Origin: Poronia punctata
Lineage: Eukaryota > Ascomycota > Sordariomycetes > Xylariales > Xylariaceae
NCBI GenBank assembly: GCA_022579005.1
Contig: MU401461.1
Location: 124,001 to 188,000, forward strand
Direction of reading: 5' to 3'
DNA: 64,000 nucleotides
Under the pieces are notes generated by a model that was not told the origin of the DNA, made no database searches, and was given only the letters and a program-made list of their open reading frames with translations. Below, piece after piece: positions 36,636-47,462 of the stretch. Position 1 is the first letter of the stretch; every line of letters starts with the position of its first letter. Position numbers and translations under genes: made by a program.

Positions 36636-38504
36636 ATGCGTCGTTTCCGAGTTACTACTCTTGGTAGATATCTACTCAATGGCCAGTTAAGAAGAAGTCG
36701 AGGATGTCTGCAGGCTCGCGAAGCCGCAGCCACAGTCGCAGGAGCAACAACAACACCTCGACATATACACACCGAAACCGCACCGACTATAACGGATCAC
36801 ATACCACTACGCAAACAATTGAAAGACGAAGCCAAGAAACAAAAGCTAGCAGGGGGAGCGAAGAAGAAGAAGAAGAAAAACGTGAATAACCAAGTCGTCG
36901 ACGGCTGGGAATTGACGGTGGGAATCGAGATCCACGCGCAATTAAACACGGCCAAGAAACTCTTCTCAGCAGCATCTACCGACACGTCCTTGAACGATAA
37001 TAATGAGCCGAACACGCACGTCGCGTACTTTGACCTGGCCACGCCCGGTAGCCAACCGATATTCCAGAAGGAGACCCTCCTTCCCGCTCTGCGCGCCGCT
37101 CTCGCCCTCGACTGCGATATCCAACCCGTCAGCCGGTTCGATCGGAAACATTACTTCCACTGGGACCAGCCGGCCGGGTACCAGATCACGCAATACTACG
37201 AGCCGTTTGCGCGGGACGGTCGCATTGAACTACGATCCCGAGACGGTATCGCGGCCGAGGACGGCGAGGCCGTTTCAATCGGTATCAAGCAGATCCAGAT
37301 GGAGCAGGACACGGCCAAGACGGTCGCGCAGCCCGGCGAGGTCCATTGGATTGATTTCAACCGCGTAGGCGTGCCTCTGATCGAAATCATCACGCATCCA
37401 GAGATCCACCACCCCGCCACGGCTGCTGCTTTCGTGCGCAAGGTGCAGATGTTGTTGAATGCTGTGGATGCCTGTGTATCGGGTATGGAAGCAGGTGGGC
37501 TGCGCGCCGACGTCAATGTCTCCGTTCGACGGACCGATGATCCGAACAATGCCCCACTCGGCCAACGCACCGAGATCAAAAACTTGAGTAGCTTCAAGGC
37601 CGTCGAAGACGCCATTATTGCCGAACGGGATAGACAGATCGCCGTGCTCGAGGCGGGCGGTACCATAGCCGGCGAGACGCGCGGATGGTCCATCGGCTCG
37701 ACCGAGACCCGCCGGCTGCGCGGAAAGGAAGGCGAGGTGGATTACAGGTACATGCCGGATCCGGACGTCCCTCCACTTATAATCGGCGGGGACCTGGTCG
37801 CCCATCTCCGCGACACCATGGGCGAGTTGCCGGACAGTGTAGTCGACACGTTGATACGAGATTTTGGTCTATCGTCCAAGGACGCCATGTCGCTCGCTTC
37901 GCTAGATGGGGGCATGCGTCTCGAGTATTTCTGGAACGTGGTCGACACGTTGCGATCCACCGACCCCGAATTACTCGCCGAAGACGCCCAAGCTTGCTTC
38001 CAGCTCGCGGCCAACTGGATCTTGCACGAGCTGGGCCGACTCACCTCTGAACGAAGCGATGAGCCGGCGCAGGAACTCGGATTCACCGAAGAAGGCGAGT
38101 GCGCTCGCGTCCCCGTGCTCCACCTCGCGCATCTCATGTATTATTTGCACAGGCGTAAAATCACGGCCAAGGTTGCCAAGGAGTTGCTGTGGGCTGTCTT
38201 CCGGGGCCAGGTGCCGGGAAATTACGGGGATGTCCAGGCCGCTCTGAATATGGAGAATCTATGGTTCGTCGAGCTTACGCCGGAAGAATATGCGGAGCTC
38301 GCGGACGAGGCAGTTCAAGGCCAAGAGCACATTCTACGGCAGTTTGCCGATGCCAAGGTGTTCCCACAGGGAAAGCTAATGTTTCTCGTCGGACGTATGA
38401 TTAGGCTTGGCAAGGAGGAACGCATCGACCCTAAAAGTGCCGAGGCCACTATGAGAGAGCGGATTGAGAAAATCTACGTCCCGGGACTAAAAGCTGTGTC
38501 TTGA
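36636..38504 (+). CDS. PET112: Mitochondrial glutamyl-tRNA(Gln) amidotransferase subunit B (GatB/Pet112)
   Basis: A single 622-codon exon starts at the ATG at 36636. The first 45 residues are Arg-rich without acidic residues until later, a good mitochondrial presequence, followed by a Lys-run linker. The GatB core begins ELTVGIEIHAQLNTAKKLFS and includes YFDLATPGSQPIFQ, KHYFHWDQPAGYQITQYY, GGLRADVNVSV and YRYMPDPDVPPL. The C-terminal tail has a YqeY-like helical domain ending KIYVPGLK. GatB transfers ammonia-derived amide to Glu-tRNA(Gln) within the mitochondrial GatFAB/CAB complex, making Gln-tRNA(Gln). Codon use is GC-rich compared with the surroundings. Confidence 0.93.
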   Translation: MRRFRVTTLGRYLLNGQLRRSRGCLQAREAAATVAGATTTPRHIHTETAPTITDHIPLRKQLKDEAKKQKLAGGAKKKKKKNVNNQVVDGWELTVGIEIHAQLNTAKKLFSAASTDTSLNDNNEPNTHVAYFDLATPGSQPIFQKETLLPALRAALALDCDIQPVSRFDRKHYFHWDQPAGYQITQYYEPFARDGRIELRSRDGIAAEDGEAVSIGIKQIQMEQDTAKTVAQPGEVHWIDFNRVGVPLIEIITHPEIHHPATAAAFVRKVQMLLNAVDACVSGMEAGGLRADVNVSVRRTDDPNNAPLGQRTEIKNLSSFKAVEDAIIAERDRQIAVLEAGGTIAGETRGWSIGSTETRRLRGKEGEVDYRYMPDPDVPPLIIGGDLVAHLRDTMGELPDSVVDTLIRDFGLSSKDAMSLASLDGGMRLEYFWNVVDTLRSTDPELLAEDAQACFQLAANWILHELGRLTSERSDEPAQELGFTEEGECARVPVLHLAHLMYYLHRRKITAKVAKELLWAVFRGQVPGNYGDVQAALNMENLWFVELTPEEYAELADEAVQGQEHILRQFADAKVFPQGKLMFLVGRMIRLGKEERIDPKSAEATMRERIEKIYVPGLKAVS

Positions 38505-39039
38505 GCGCGGGTTATATGATGCTGTAGGTTAGTTTTAACATGTATCACTACTTTCCGACTTGTTCGGGGTTGGACATTGTGTCACGTCAAGCTACCCGTC
38601 ATAGTAATAAGCCGTGAGTGACACCTGGGTGCTTAATAGGATGGAAAATAAAAACACATGGGATTAAAGTGCGCCCTCGCATCCACTGAAGCGTCAAAAA
38701 GACAGATAGCTACTCGGTTAGCTACAGTTGCGTAGCTTCGATTGAAGAACAGGAGTCGAAGCCTCCTATTTTCCAATAGGGGCCCAGAACGCCGAGCCGT
38801 GACCAGCGAGGCAAGATCCTGAATAATAGTCTAGTGATGCGCCTTCCCCTCCCCGTCCGGAGCCGCATTCATCGGCTATGTGATACGCCCCCAACGCCCC
38901 CATGTTGCCGTATGAGTTAACCCCAATGCCATGCCGATCACGAAAGGCAAGAGAAAAGAAGTAGATCAAGGAAAGAGGACAAGGAAGTGATGGCACCCCA
39001 CAGAGGTAGCCCGTGAATGCTTCTCATGTTTCCCCCATA
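38505..39039. other. Convergent 3' intergenic region
   Basis: This region lies between the GatB and hydrolase stops. No tRNA-like fold or gene is seen. Confidence 0.45.
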
Positions 39040-39840
39040 TTATGCTCTTGGCGCACGTGCCAGACCTTGGCTCGTCAAAAAGGCAACGATATCCTCAATA
39101 CCTTGAGGATCGTTAATCCAGTGTCCGCCAGTTGGGTATTCTTTCCAGGTCACTGTCATCCCATACGTAGACAACACGTCCCTTAACCGTCTGCCCTGTT
39201 CGATCGGCACGATAGGATCGTCGGCGCAGTGGCCGATGAATACAGGCGTATTGCGGAAAATGGCGTCGCTTCGATCCGAGGCGGCGGGCTCTTCGAGATG
39301 TAGTAACTCGCGAGACGCCTCCACAGAGTCCGCACCCAGCGACATCCAGCTCGATAAGCCGATAAAAGCGCATAGGCGATCGTCATTGCTAACTCCGTGT
39401 TGGCACTCGTGATCGGATCCGGGCTTCGGATAGTTTAGTAGCGTATGAATGGCAGCAGCACCTCCCTGCGATATGCCGGCGAGGATTACGTTCCCCAGGC
39501 CGACCGCCGACGCCTCTCGTCGTATTAATTCGATGAGGGGTGGAACAACGTCGCGTAGGCCGGGAGCCTGAAGTTCAGGTCGCTCTTCGGGGTTGGACAA
39601 GTCGGAGATATCGAACCACTGGCGCACTTGTCTTTGCGAGCATTCGGCGAATACGTCTTCGGCCTCCGGGAACACCCACTTCACCGTGGGGAAGATGTGT
39701 TGTAGGGAGTCACCGCGACGGTCGCGGCTGTCCCACAGTTTCCAGCTGAAATCTCTAGGGTTGGAACGACGGCCGTGTAGGAAAATTACGGTGTGGCTGT
39801 GGCAGTTGAAAGCTGGTAGAGAGACAGATCGAAGCACCAT
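39040..39840 (-). CDS. Acyl-protein thioesterase / carboxylesterase-like alpha/beta hydrolase
   Basis: The ATG at 39840 gives 266 aa; the longer frame begins only at TTG. The fold signature is HTVIFLHGRRSNPRDF at the N-terminus (oxyanion strand). The nucleophile elbow is AGISQGGAAAIH (G-x-S-x-G), the acid is in GHCADDPIVP, and the catalytic His is in YPTGGHWIND. This is the phospholipase/carboxylesterase family that includes Apt1/LYPLA, whose members remove palmitate from proteins or hydrolyse short esters. The 266-aa length is longer than the roughly 230-aa Apt1, with an insert near residues 45-95. It is more like the extra fungal paralogues than Apt1 itself, so the substrate is unknown. Confidence 0.8.
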   Translation of the reverse strand: MVLRSVSLPAFNCHSHTVIFLHGRRSNPRDFSWKLWDSRDRRGDSLQHIFPTVKWVFPEAEDVFAECSQRQVRQWFDISDLSNPEERPELQAPGLRDVVPPLIELIRREASAVGLGNVILAGISQGGAAAIHTLLNYPKPGSDHECQHGVSNDDRLCAFIGLSSWMSLGADSVEASRELLHLEEPAASDRSDAIFRNTPVFIGHCADDPIVPIEQGRRLRDVLSTYGMTVTWKEYPTGGHWINDPQGIEDIVAFLTSQGLARAPRA

Positions 39841-40928
39841 GATCGACGCTAAGGGCGCTTGCCACTTTAGAGACAAGTGTCACGGGCGGAGGCGGAGGCG
39901 GAGGCGGAGGCGAGGACGGTTTATGTTAGTCGGGAAAGATTGGCAAAAAGGGTTGGCACCGGTTGGTTGGTTGGTTGGTTGGTCGGTTTGCTTTCACAAG
40001 CCAGGGCAGAGTTGTAACTTGTAACCAAGAGGGCCAGGCATCTCCAGAGCCCTGCAAGTTCAGCTGTCGATCGACTGTGGCGGTGCCATGGGGGTGCTTA
40101 TCTCCTGACACCAGATGCAATGCTCATTTACATATGAGTCGGACTAAGATTGGAAATCGAAACAAGTTGGAAGGGGGCATCATACGATGTTTTTAACCTG
40201 GACCCGTAGTGCTTTGTAGGTGTAGTACCTGGATATGCTTGAATGGAATTTCAAAGGCTTCATACGGAGGCGCTGCACTGGATCGGTCTAGACCATTAGA
40301 AGACCCTAGGAATCCTTGAATGGGAGGCTACGCGGGCGACCCTACCGCCCGGGGGTGGTTTGGTAGCGTCCTGGATGGGCATACGTGCGCTATAAACAGT
40401 GTAACCACGGCACAAACAGCGATGCCTGTTCCAAGCCTGTAACAAGGTTTGGCTCGCTTCCGGAATGGGGAGTGTTTCGTATGTTGTGCTGCAGATTAAC
40501 CTAGGGTAATCTAGATCCCGGTAGGACCATACGCCGTATGGGTCGTTTGCCGGCGCCCATCGACGACAGGAGGCTGGAGGAGAGTATGTCCGTTAACCTT
40601 ATGTTTGGCTTTACTGAGAAAGAGAAGGACTATGCTTGTTACCGGTAGATAAGCCAGGAATGTCCGGAACGATGCATATGTAATGCCGGGCGTGTGTCTT
40701 GGGCCCGCAAGGGCCGGATATGACAAAGCATACCAAGGGACCGCGCGTCGTCTACCCACCCACGCCCTGTGTGAAGCTAATTGGCAAACCGACTCTTGAA
40801 ATAGAAATGCTAGGTTCAAACCGATCCTGTAGGTTGGTCGGGTTGGGAAATGCACGACAACGCCTCGCACGTTCAAATAATTCCGAGGTAGCCGACTCCA
40901 CAGTAAAGATGCACCTTTTCCTCACTGT
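39841..40928. other. Intergenic region with microsatellites
   Basis: It carries a GGCGGA hexanucleotide repeat (39890-39912) and a GGTT repeat (39960-39981). No supported gene; the small ORFs begin at non-ATG codons. Confidence 0.5.
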
Positions 40929-41891
40929 CTATTTGCCTTGAGAGGCAGATGATGGTGAATTGTTATACACAGGCGACGTAACAATCCAACTTTCGCGTTG
41001 CCGCAGAAATCTCTCCACCCTCTCTTCTGGACCGAGAGAGGCCTTTTCTTGCTGCTGAAGCCTCAAGCTTTCGCTGATTTCTGCGTGCTTCTTATCCCGC
41101 ATTTCGACGAGGTTCAAGGTAGAGGAGTTGGCTCGCCGGGCCTGTGTCAGGCTTCCCAAGACCACGAAAGAACACAGCAGGAGAACAAATAACTCGTTGG
41201 ACATGAACACTCCAGACCGAGGCTGTTTTTCCCCGTTTCTTTCACGGTGCCACCGGTCCCAGTCTTCCCAGGTGGCGTTCTTGCTCGCGTTACCCGGCTG
41301 ATGGCGCCAGGTCTCGTCGGCTTCGCGGTATAAGCTCTCTAGCGAGTGCTTCCCGTTCCATCCAGAACCGTGGAGGTCATAAGCTTTGCGCTTGGCGGGA
41401 TCACTCAATATCTCGTTCGCGGCCACGACTAAGCGGTAACGTTCTAGTCGTACAGAATGCGAGATGGCCGACTCGGCTGCAGTATGATGTCTATCAGGGT
41501 GGTAGATTTTCACCAGCTCGTAGAACAGTGCTTTGTTGTACTTTGCATCTTTTGGGTGGGAAAAGATGTCATACGGGGTCGGGTCCGGCCATGAGGGCCA
41601 GGTATGGCCCGCAGTAGAGGCAGCACCCAAGGGCCGCTTTGCATCCGGACCGGAAACCGAAGCGTAGCGACGTGTAAAATGCTTATGACTGAAGATTCCA
41701 GAATTCCCGGGATTCAGGTTGGTCCAATTGCCCAACCAAGGCTGGTTTCGTAGTAGCCTTGACGCCGACTTTGTCCTTTGCTTGTTACTTGAGCATGATG
41801 ACGTTATACAAGTTATTGGCAACGACACAACGGGAACTGAAGAGCTAGGACATAATATGATACGAGTAGATTTTTCAAACACCATTGTCAT
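40929..41891 (-). CDS. Mitochondrial-type J-domain (DnaJ) protein
   Basis: Starts at the ATG at 41891 (a second at 41885); 320 aa. The N-terminal about 90 residues are Ser/Arg-rich, as in mitochondrial import signals. A J domain occupies about residues 105-180 (TPYDIFSHPKDAKYNKALFY, then KIYHPDRHH with the HPD motif, ending KRKAYDLHGSGW). One transmembrane segment follows near residues 233-250 (FVLLLCSFVVLGSLTQA), then a coiled Glu/Arg-rich tail. J-proteins recruit and stimulate Hsp70. The layout suggests an inner-membrane co-chaperone facing the matrix, which is inference. Confidence 0.8.
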   Translation of the reverse strand: MTMVFEKSTRIILCPSSSVPVVSLPITCITSSCSSNKQRTKSASRLLRNQPWLGNWTNLNPGNSGIFSHKHFTRRYASVSGPDAKRPLGAASTAGHTWPSWPDPTPYDIFSHPKDAKYNKALFYELVKIYHPDRHHTAAESAISHSVRLERYRLVVAANEILSDPAKRKAYDLHGSGWNGKHSLESLYREADETWRHQPGNASKNATWEDWDRWHRERNGEKQPRSGVFMSNELFVLLLCSFVVLGSLTQARRANSSTLNLVEMRDKKHAEISESLRLQQQEKASLGPEERVERFLRQRESWIVTSPVYNNSPSSASQGK

Positions 41892-43046
41892 TCCCCATTG
41901 ACCACTCAGAGTAGTTCCAATATACTTGAGTTATTCCAGAAACATGGGGCGGAGGGAGCATTGCTTAGGAAAGTTGCCTTGAGACTCTCGATGGCAAATC
42001 ATGAGTCTCACATCAATGAAGCGGATGTCGGAGGCGTGGACGGACGTTTATCGGCACTCTCCAATTGTCTTGCAAACTGGAGTTGGTTACCTACCTCGTA
42101 GGGATAAAGGTGGACATAAAGACCAAAAGCCTAACCTAATGAGGAAAGCCCCGCCTACGAGTAATGCCTACAGCCTACAGGCTACAATCACTTGCTCGCC
42201 TCTAATCTTGGTTGAGTGGTCTAAGCTTGCAACCTGACACTTGTTGCATGTACACGTACAACCTACATGTACCTGTTCATTCAGAGCACCCTAGAGTAGA
42301 TACTTGCACTGGTACATGTAAAGTAGACAGCATGCCTAATCGGTGGTTTGAAGGAACTTTTCTTCTTTGGCAACCTTGATTCAGTCAAAATCTTTTAAAG
42401 AAAACATAATAGGTAATATGCACATACAGGGTGACAGGGTTTGTCTATGTACTCGTAGGTAATGATCTGTGTACCCAAGCGCCTTAGCACACAGAAGGCT
42501 AGATCTGGTCCATCTTGTGGCTAACCTACCTGGTATGTATGAGTAGGGCTTGGGCTATTTACGTACCAACGGTAGGCAAACTGCTGGCAAACTTCGATCC
42601 CATTGGCCAGTCCTTCGTCACTAAAGAATTCAATTGACTTGAGACTTCAACAACTTCAGATCTACGATCAACCACAATACACCACATTGACAACCAGCAC
42701 TTTACCACACGTTACCTATCCCACCCTCTTCTACAACACCCGATTCCGCACCTCTAGCCGCTTCTAGTACACCTTCGGAAGCTACCCGCATACTTCCCGC
42801 ACTTTCATCGAGACGTACATACTTGGCGTATCCCAGGGCCGAACCTATCATCCGGAACCTCTTTTAGAGCTTTGTCAAGCACAGCTCTAATATTGATCTC
42901 ATAACTTCGTATTCTCACTCGGAAGTCCCCGGCTCCGTAGCAAACAAACTTATCGGATCAGACGCTTCGTCACCCGGGACCAGCCGCTGTACGACATTCA
43001 ACGGACATATATGTTGAGTTGAACATAATACCAGATTGCTAAGACC
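41892..43046. promoter_or_regulatory. Divergent region between the J-protein and dhh1, including the dhh1 leader
   Basis: Contains TACATGTA at 42264-42271 and 42313-42320. The stretch 42640-43046 is CA/CT-rich like fungal 5' leaders. Confidence 0.4.
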
Positions 43047-43221
43047 GTAAGTTTCTCATATTCGTTGGAGCCTGAGGGACGCCTCAAGCACCGGGTTGTT
43101 CTTTTACTTCTAGTTTGGTAGCACTTTCGTCGAAAATTCTCTGTCTATCCTCCCTTCCCATTCTGTCATCCGAGTCTTAACTCACCTGCATATACCTAAT
43201 CGGTCATTCTCTAACAATCAG
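43047..43221 (+). other. Probable intron in the dhh1 5' leader
   Basis: The donor is ccgtaagt at 43047 and the acceptor ctctaacaatcag ends at 43221, with a CTAAC branch 8 bases before the AG. The intron is 175 bp. Confidence 0.55.
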
Positions 43222-43244
43222 TCGCTGAGCCATCACTGACCACA

Positions 43245-43511
43245 ATGGAAACCCAGCGCCTATCGTTGTTGCCGTCGAGCTCTCTATCGACAAAGAAGCA
43301 ACTGATATTCCCGATTTACACCCCTCCTAGTCTCCCGTCGCGAGATCTCGGCCTGAATTACTACCTGCTATCACACAACCCTGTAAATTCCGGGCTTACG
43401 CAACTGGCCACCCATAAGAGGCCTTCAGAAAGATCTACATCCACTGACCATCTCAAATCCCGAATACCACCCCAGATACTTCAGAGACAGTACCAAAGAT
43501 GTCCGACGTAA
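43245..43511 (+). CDS. Upstream ORF overlapping the dhh1 start codon
   Basis: An ATG-initiated frame encodes 88 aa ([19 protein letters not shown]...). It begins 23 nt after the proposed leader intron and terminates 13 nt beyond the dhh1 ATG, in a different frame. The product is Ser/Pro/Leu-rich with no known domain. If transcripts include it, it should reduce initiation at dhh1. It may instead be chance, or the transcript may start downstream of it. Confidence 0.4.
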   Translation: METQRLSLLPSSSLSTKKQLIFPIYTPPSLPSRDLGLNYYLLSHNPVNSGLTQLATHKRPSERSTSTDHLKSRIPPQILQRQYQRCPT

Positions 43512-45103
43512 TAACCGCAAAGCTACAAGCTTCAACATTAAATGAGTCCACAGACAGCAAAGAGTGGAAAACTCAACTAAATCTCCCTACCCGAGACGGT
43601 CGACAACAAACCGAAGATGTCACAAATACGAAAGGCCTCGAATGGGAAGACTTCAATTTGAAGCGGCCTCTTTTGATGGGTATATTCGAAGCGGGGTACG
43701 AGAAGCCCTCGCCTATTCAAGAAGAGGCCGTTCCCGTGGGCCTGGCTGGAAGAGACATTTTAGCTCGGGCGAAGAATGGCACGGGAAAAACCGCAGCTTT
43801 TGTCGTACCAGCATTGGAGCGCATCAACCCGAAGGTGAATAAGATTCAATGCCTAATACTGGTCCCTACTCGAGAACTGGCCATGCAGACCTCGCAAGTT
43901 TGCAAGACGCTCGGAAAACACCTAAGCATCAATGTCATGGTGACCACCGGAGGCACCGGTCTTCGCGATGACATTGTACGTCTTCAGGATGCTGTCCACA
44001 TAGTAGTGGGCACTCCAGGACGTATTCTCGACTTAGCTGGAAAGGGAGTGGCCGACTTGAGCGAATGCCCCATGTTCATCATGGATGAGGCTGATAAACT
44101 CCTGTCTATCGAGTTTACCCCTGTCATTGAACAGCTCTTGCAGTTTCATCCCAAAGATCGCCAGGTCATGCTGTTCTCTGCTACCTTCCCTCTATCCGTC
44201 AAGGACTTCTCAGACAAGAACATGTCGAAGCCCTATGAGATCAATCTCATGGACGAGCTTACTCTCCGCGGTATCACACAATATTATGCCTTTGTGGACG
44301 AGAAGTCCAAGGTTCACTGCTTGAACACGCTCTTCTCTAAGCTCCAGATCAATCAGTCCATTATTTTCTGCAATTCGACCAACCGGGTCGAGCTGCTAGC
44401 GAAAAAGATTACGGAACTAGGCTATTCTTGTTTCTACAGTCATGCCAAAATGGCCCAGGCTGCCAGAAACCGTGTCTTCCACGATTTCCGCAACGGCGTC
44501 TGCCGCAACCTAGTCTGTTCGGATTTGCTTACTCGTGGTATTGACATCCAGGCCGTGAATGTTGTCATCAACTTCGACTTCCCCAAGAATGCTGAGACAT
44601 ATCTGCATCGTATCGGCCGTTCCGGTCGGTATGGTCACCTTGGTCTAGCGATCAATCTAATCAGTTGGGAGGACCGCTACAATCTCTATAACATCGAGAA
44701 GGACCTAGGTACCGAGATCCAGCCAATCCCACAGAGCATCGACAAAGCACTATACGTCTACGAAAACCCGGAAAACATTCCTCGCCCCGTGAACACATAC
44801 GCCAGCAGAGCCCCACCGACCCACAACCCCCAGCAGCCTGATTCTCTAGCGCAATCACAACAAATGCAACAACTCCAGCAAGGACAACCGCCTATCCAAA
44901 GCGGTGGCCCCCCACAGCAAGGGAGAGGACAGGGTAACTTCCAACAACAGCAAGGCAATCGGCCCATCCAGTTGAACGACGGGCAGCCTCGGCCATACCA
45001 AAATAATCGTGGCGGGCGTGGTGGTCGAGGCCGGGGCCGCGGCTTCCCCTTTGGCGGTCGAGGCGGTGGCCGTGGACAGCCTCAGCCCCCAACACAAGCT
45101 TAG
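43499..45103 (+). CDS. dhh1: ATP-dependent RNA helicase Dhh1 (DDX6 family)
   Basis: An intronless 534-aa product starts at the ATG at 43499. It has DEAD-box motifs in order: [20 protein letters not shown] (Q motif), AKNGTGKT (I), PTRELA (Ia), TPGR (Ib), DEAD (II), SAT (III), [10 protein letters not shown] (V) and HRIGRSGR (VI). The N-terminus [20 protein letters not shown] and the segment [20 protein letters not shown] are characteristic of Dhh1/DDX6. Dhh1 acts in the cytoplasm as a translation repressor and decapping activator, in processing bodies. The C-terminal 110 residues are Gln/Pro-rich, then an RGG box ([13 protein letters not shown]), likely promoting RNA binding and condensation. 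An upstream ORF overlaps the start. Confidence 0.96.
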   Translation: MSDVITAKLQASTLNESTDSKEWKTQLNLPTRDGRQQTEDVTNTKGLEWEDFNLKRPLLMGIFEAGYEKPSPIQEEAVPVGLAGRDILARAKNGTGKTAAFVVPALERINPKVNKIQCLILVPTRELAMQTSQVCKTLGKHLSINVMVTTGGTGLRDDIVRLQDAVHIVVGTPGRILDLAGKGVADLSECPMFIMDEADKLLSIEFTPVIEQLLQFHPKDRQVMLFSATFPLSVKDFSDKNMSKPYEINLMDELTLRGITQYYAFVDEKSKVHCLNTLFSKLQINQSIIFCNSTNRVELLAKKITELGYSCFYSHAKMAQAARNRVFHDFRNGVCRNLVCSDLLTRGIDIQAVNVVINFDFPKNAETYLHRIGRSGRYGHLGLAINLISWEDRYNLYNIEKDLGTEIQPIPQSIDKALYVYENPENIPRPVNTYASRAPPTHNPQQPDSLAQSQQMQQLQQGQPPIQSGGPPQQGRGQGNFQQQQGNRPIQLNDGQPRPYQNNRGGRGGRGRGRGFPFGGRGGGRGQPQPPTQA

Positions 45104-47462
45104 CTTGTCCCTTGTTCTCCTTGCCAATCAGCCTGAGCCAGAAGTTTTAGTTTGGCGATTAGAGGTGTGGCTCTGGTACCTTTTTTTCAACTTGTATATA
45201 TATATTTCACCGTGGTTCCGGTTTTGTTTGTATCATACCCATGACGAATTTTCCTTTTGATCGTTCTTCTTTCCTCCGTTGTCCGACTTCTTCGACGGGT
45301 TTCATACAGCATCTTATGTTACGAGGCCAGGCTTTGATGTTTGGACGAAACCGGAAAGGATGGAAAATGGAGTTTGGTGTCAAGAATTTTTCACGTATGA
45401 GATGGCAGGAGGCAATATTAAGGCAATGTTGACTAGGATGCTTGCGGCGGACGAACTGGATGGCAAAAGGGAAGGGTGGGGTCGACGGATACGGCGCTGG
45501 AGGGCATCGGTCGAGGTCCGAAGTTCCTCGGATGCCGCTGCTTCGAGCCTGAGTTCTACGGGACTCATTTCGAGGCCCTTTGGAACAGCGTTAATGCACT
45601 ATACCCTTGACTGCAAGGACCCTGCCTGTAACAGGGTCCTAGATAAAGGAATTCTCGGCCCAACTCGGCCTACTTCTGTAGGCCAATGCACTGCATCGAT
45701 TCGACGGCAGGAGCATGGTTTGGCATCTTTTGCACGGCGGCTGGGCCTTTAGCACCAAAGCCGACGTAATACTATTTTACGGCGTGGTCATCGATCATCC
45801 ATGCACTTCGATGGGAAAAGACGAGTTACATCCCGGTAATGCGGCAACTTTTGATAAAGGGGGCATCGGTGAAGTTCGACACAGAAGGCCGGAGACCACA
45901 CTTTTGCCCTGTGAGGTCTTATTCATATTCTCATGGTTACCGGCACAAGGCCGTCCTCATAGTGGTCACACCTTTCTATCCATGAATAGGGCAATCGTTT
46001 GAGAGGCGGGAGAAGGCACGACATAATGCACAGCATGGAGAAGGGAAAGGAAATTCGACTGAATAAGAAATAAAAACAAAAAAAAAGAACTTTTTGGAGG
46101 GGCCGCTGGATTATTATATGATTCTCGCACTGGCTAGGTCACCCGTTTGGACTCGGAGCCAGTGGATTAGATAGTAATCCGAGCAATGTTGATGGCCACT
46201 ACGGCCATCATTCTCCCCTTCATTTTACATGTCCTTGCGAACCTGAGTCCCGATGAGTGATCTGGATAACGTATTACTATTGCGTAGCATGGTAGTAACC
46301 TAGGCCTGAACCAAGCTTGCAAACTGTGGTAGGAGAATTCGTTATATTCGCACAGGTTAATACATAAATACATAACATCTAGGCCGGACGAGTCCGAATC
46401 ATGCATCCAGAGAATCTCAGGGCGACGCCAATCAACCGGAAAGTTGATGACATATCGATATTCGGATGGAATGAGAGCCCACATAACATGGATAGGATGT
46501 TCAAAGAGCCCAATTTGGAATCCGATAACATTGTGTCCACGAGTAATATGGACTACGAAGGAGAAGAAAAGCCCGGCATTCCCTCATCAACCTACCTGCG
46601 AGTACGTCTACATGTATCGTCACAGAGATATTCACTCACGCCGTCAGAATATAATGCCCGTCAATGGATAGCTTATGCTATGCAAGCAAGCACGCACGCA
46701 CGCACGCGCTCGTAGGTACGTGTAAATTAAATATATATTTTACGAACAGATAGAAATGCTAATGTCCTGGACTTTAACCCGGGAGGGAGACAAGATACCT
46801 ATATGTGTATATTTGAGGTTTTGGATGCTGAAGAGGCTTTAAGTTGGGTAGCGGCTGGGAGGGAAACAGGGATGTTTAATAGCCAAGAGGTTCTACCTGG
46901 ACTAATTTCCAGCACCCTGCCAACCCAAGAAAATAGTTCACCACTGACAGGAAAAGAAGGAACCCCTGCGCCCCACTCGCTGTATTGACGTCAGCCAGTA
47001 AAGTTAGCCGTAGCAAACTGCGAAGGTCGGATATGGTGGTGCTTTAATGGAGGGGCAGATACGCCCTTTTACAGCATCATATACCTTGGCGTAAAGTACC
47101 GATGTGGTGAGTATCAAGGGGAACGAAGGGTATAATGTAGGTGTTTCGAAAATTGGAATACCTCAGAGGGGCAACTGGAATCTTTGAAGCATGGATAATA
47201 CCATTTATGTAATTGTGCTTGGAAATAGGTCTGCGGCACATTATAGCGCAGCTTAAGGGGTACGATGTGGTTAGGTACTTCTATGGTCAGAAATTTGTAC
47301 AAATCCCCCACCATCCCACATGCAAATGCAGTTCAAGGGCCTCATCCATATCGGACAGCCTTTTCGCTCTATTTACTCTCTCAACCTTAAATCACGCATC
47401 CCTAACAATAAATCTCCCTCGTACCAATTATAATCCTGTCGCTTTTCGAATAACGCGTCAGT
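45104..47462. other. Long intergenic region without a supported gene
   Basis: 2.36 kb. Apart from the hairpin at 45616-45640, an ACGC repeat (46688-46705) and TACATGTA at 46609-46616, I see only ORFs that start at non-ATG codons and lack family resemblance. Confidence 0.45.
45616..45640 (+). other. Perfect 9-bp stem-loop in the dhh1 3' region
   Basis: aggaccctg, a 7-base loop, then cagggtcct. It lies about 510 bp after the dhh1 stop. Its function is unknown. Confidence 0.5.

Noticed and set aside
38700..38800. tRNA-like pairing near the GatB 3' end
   Set aside because: No cloverleaf with proper A and B boxes could be drawn.
45279..45752. 157-codon frame downstream of dhh1
   Set aside because: It opens only from a TTG, has no domain and lies in the probable 3' untranslated region.
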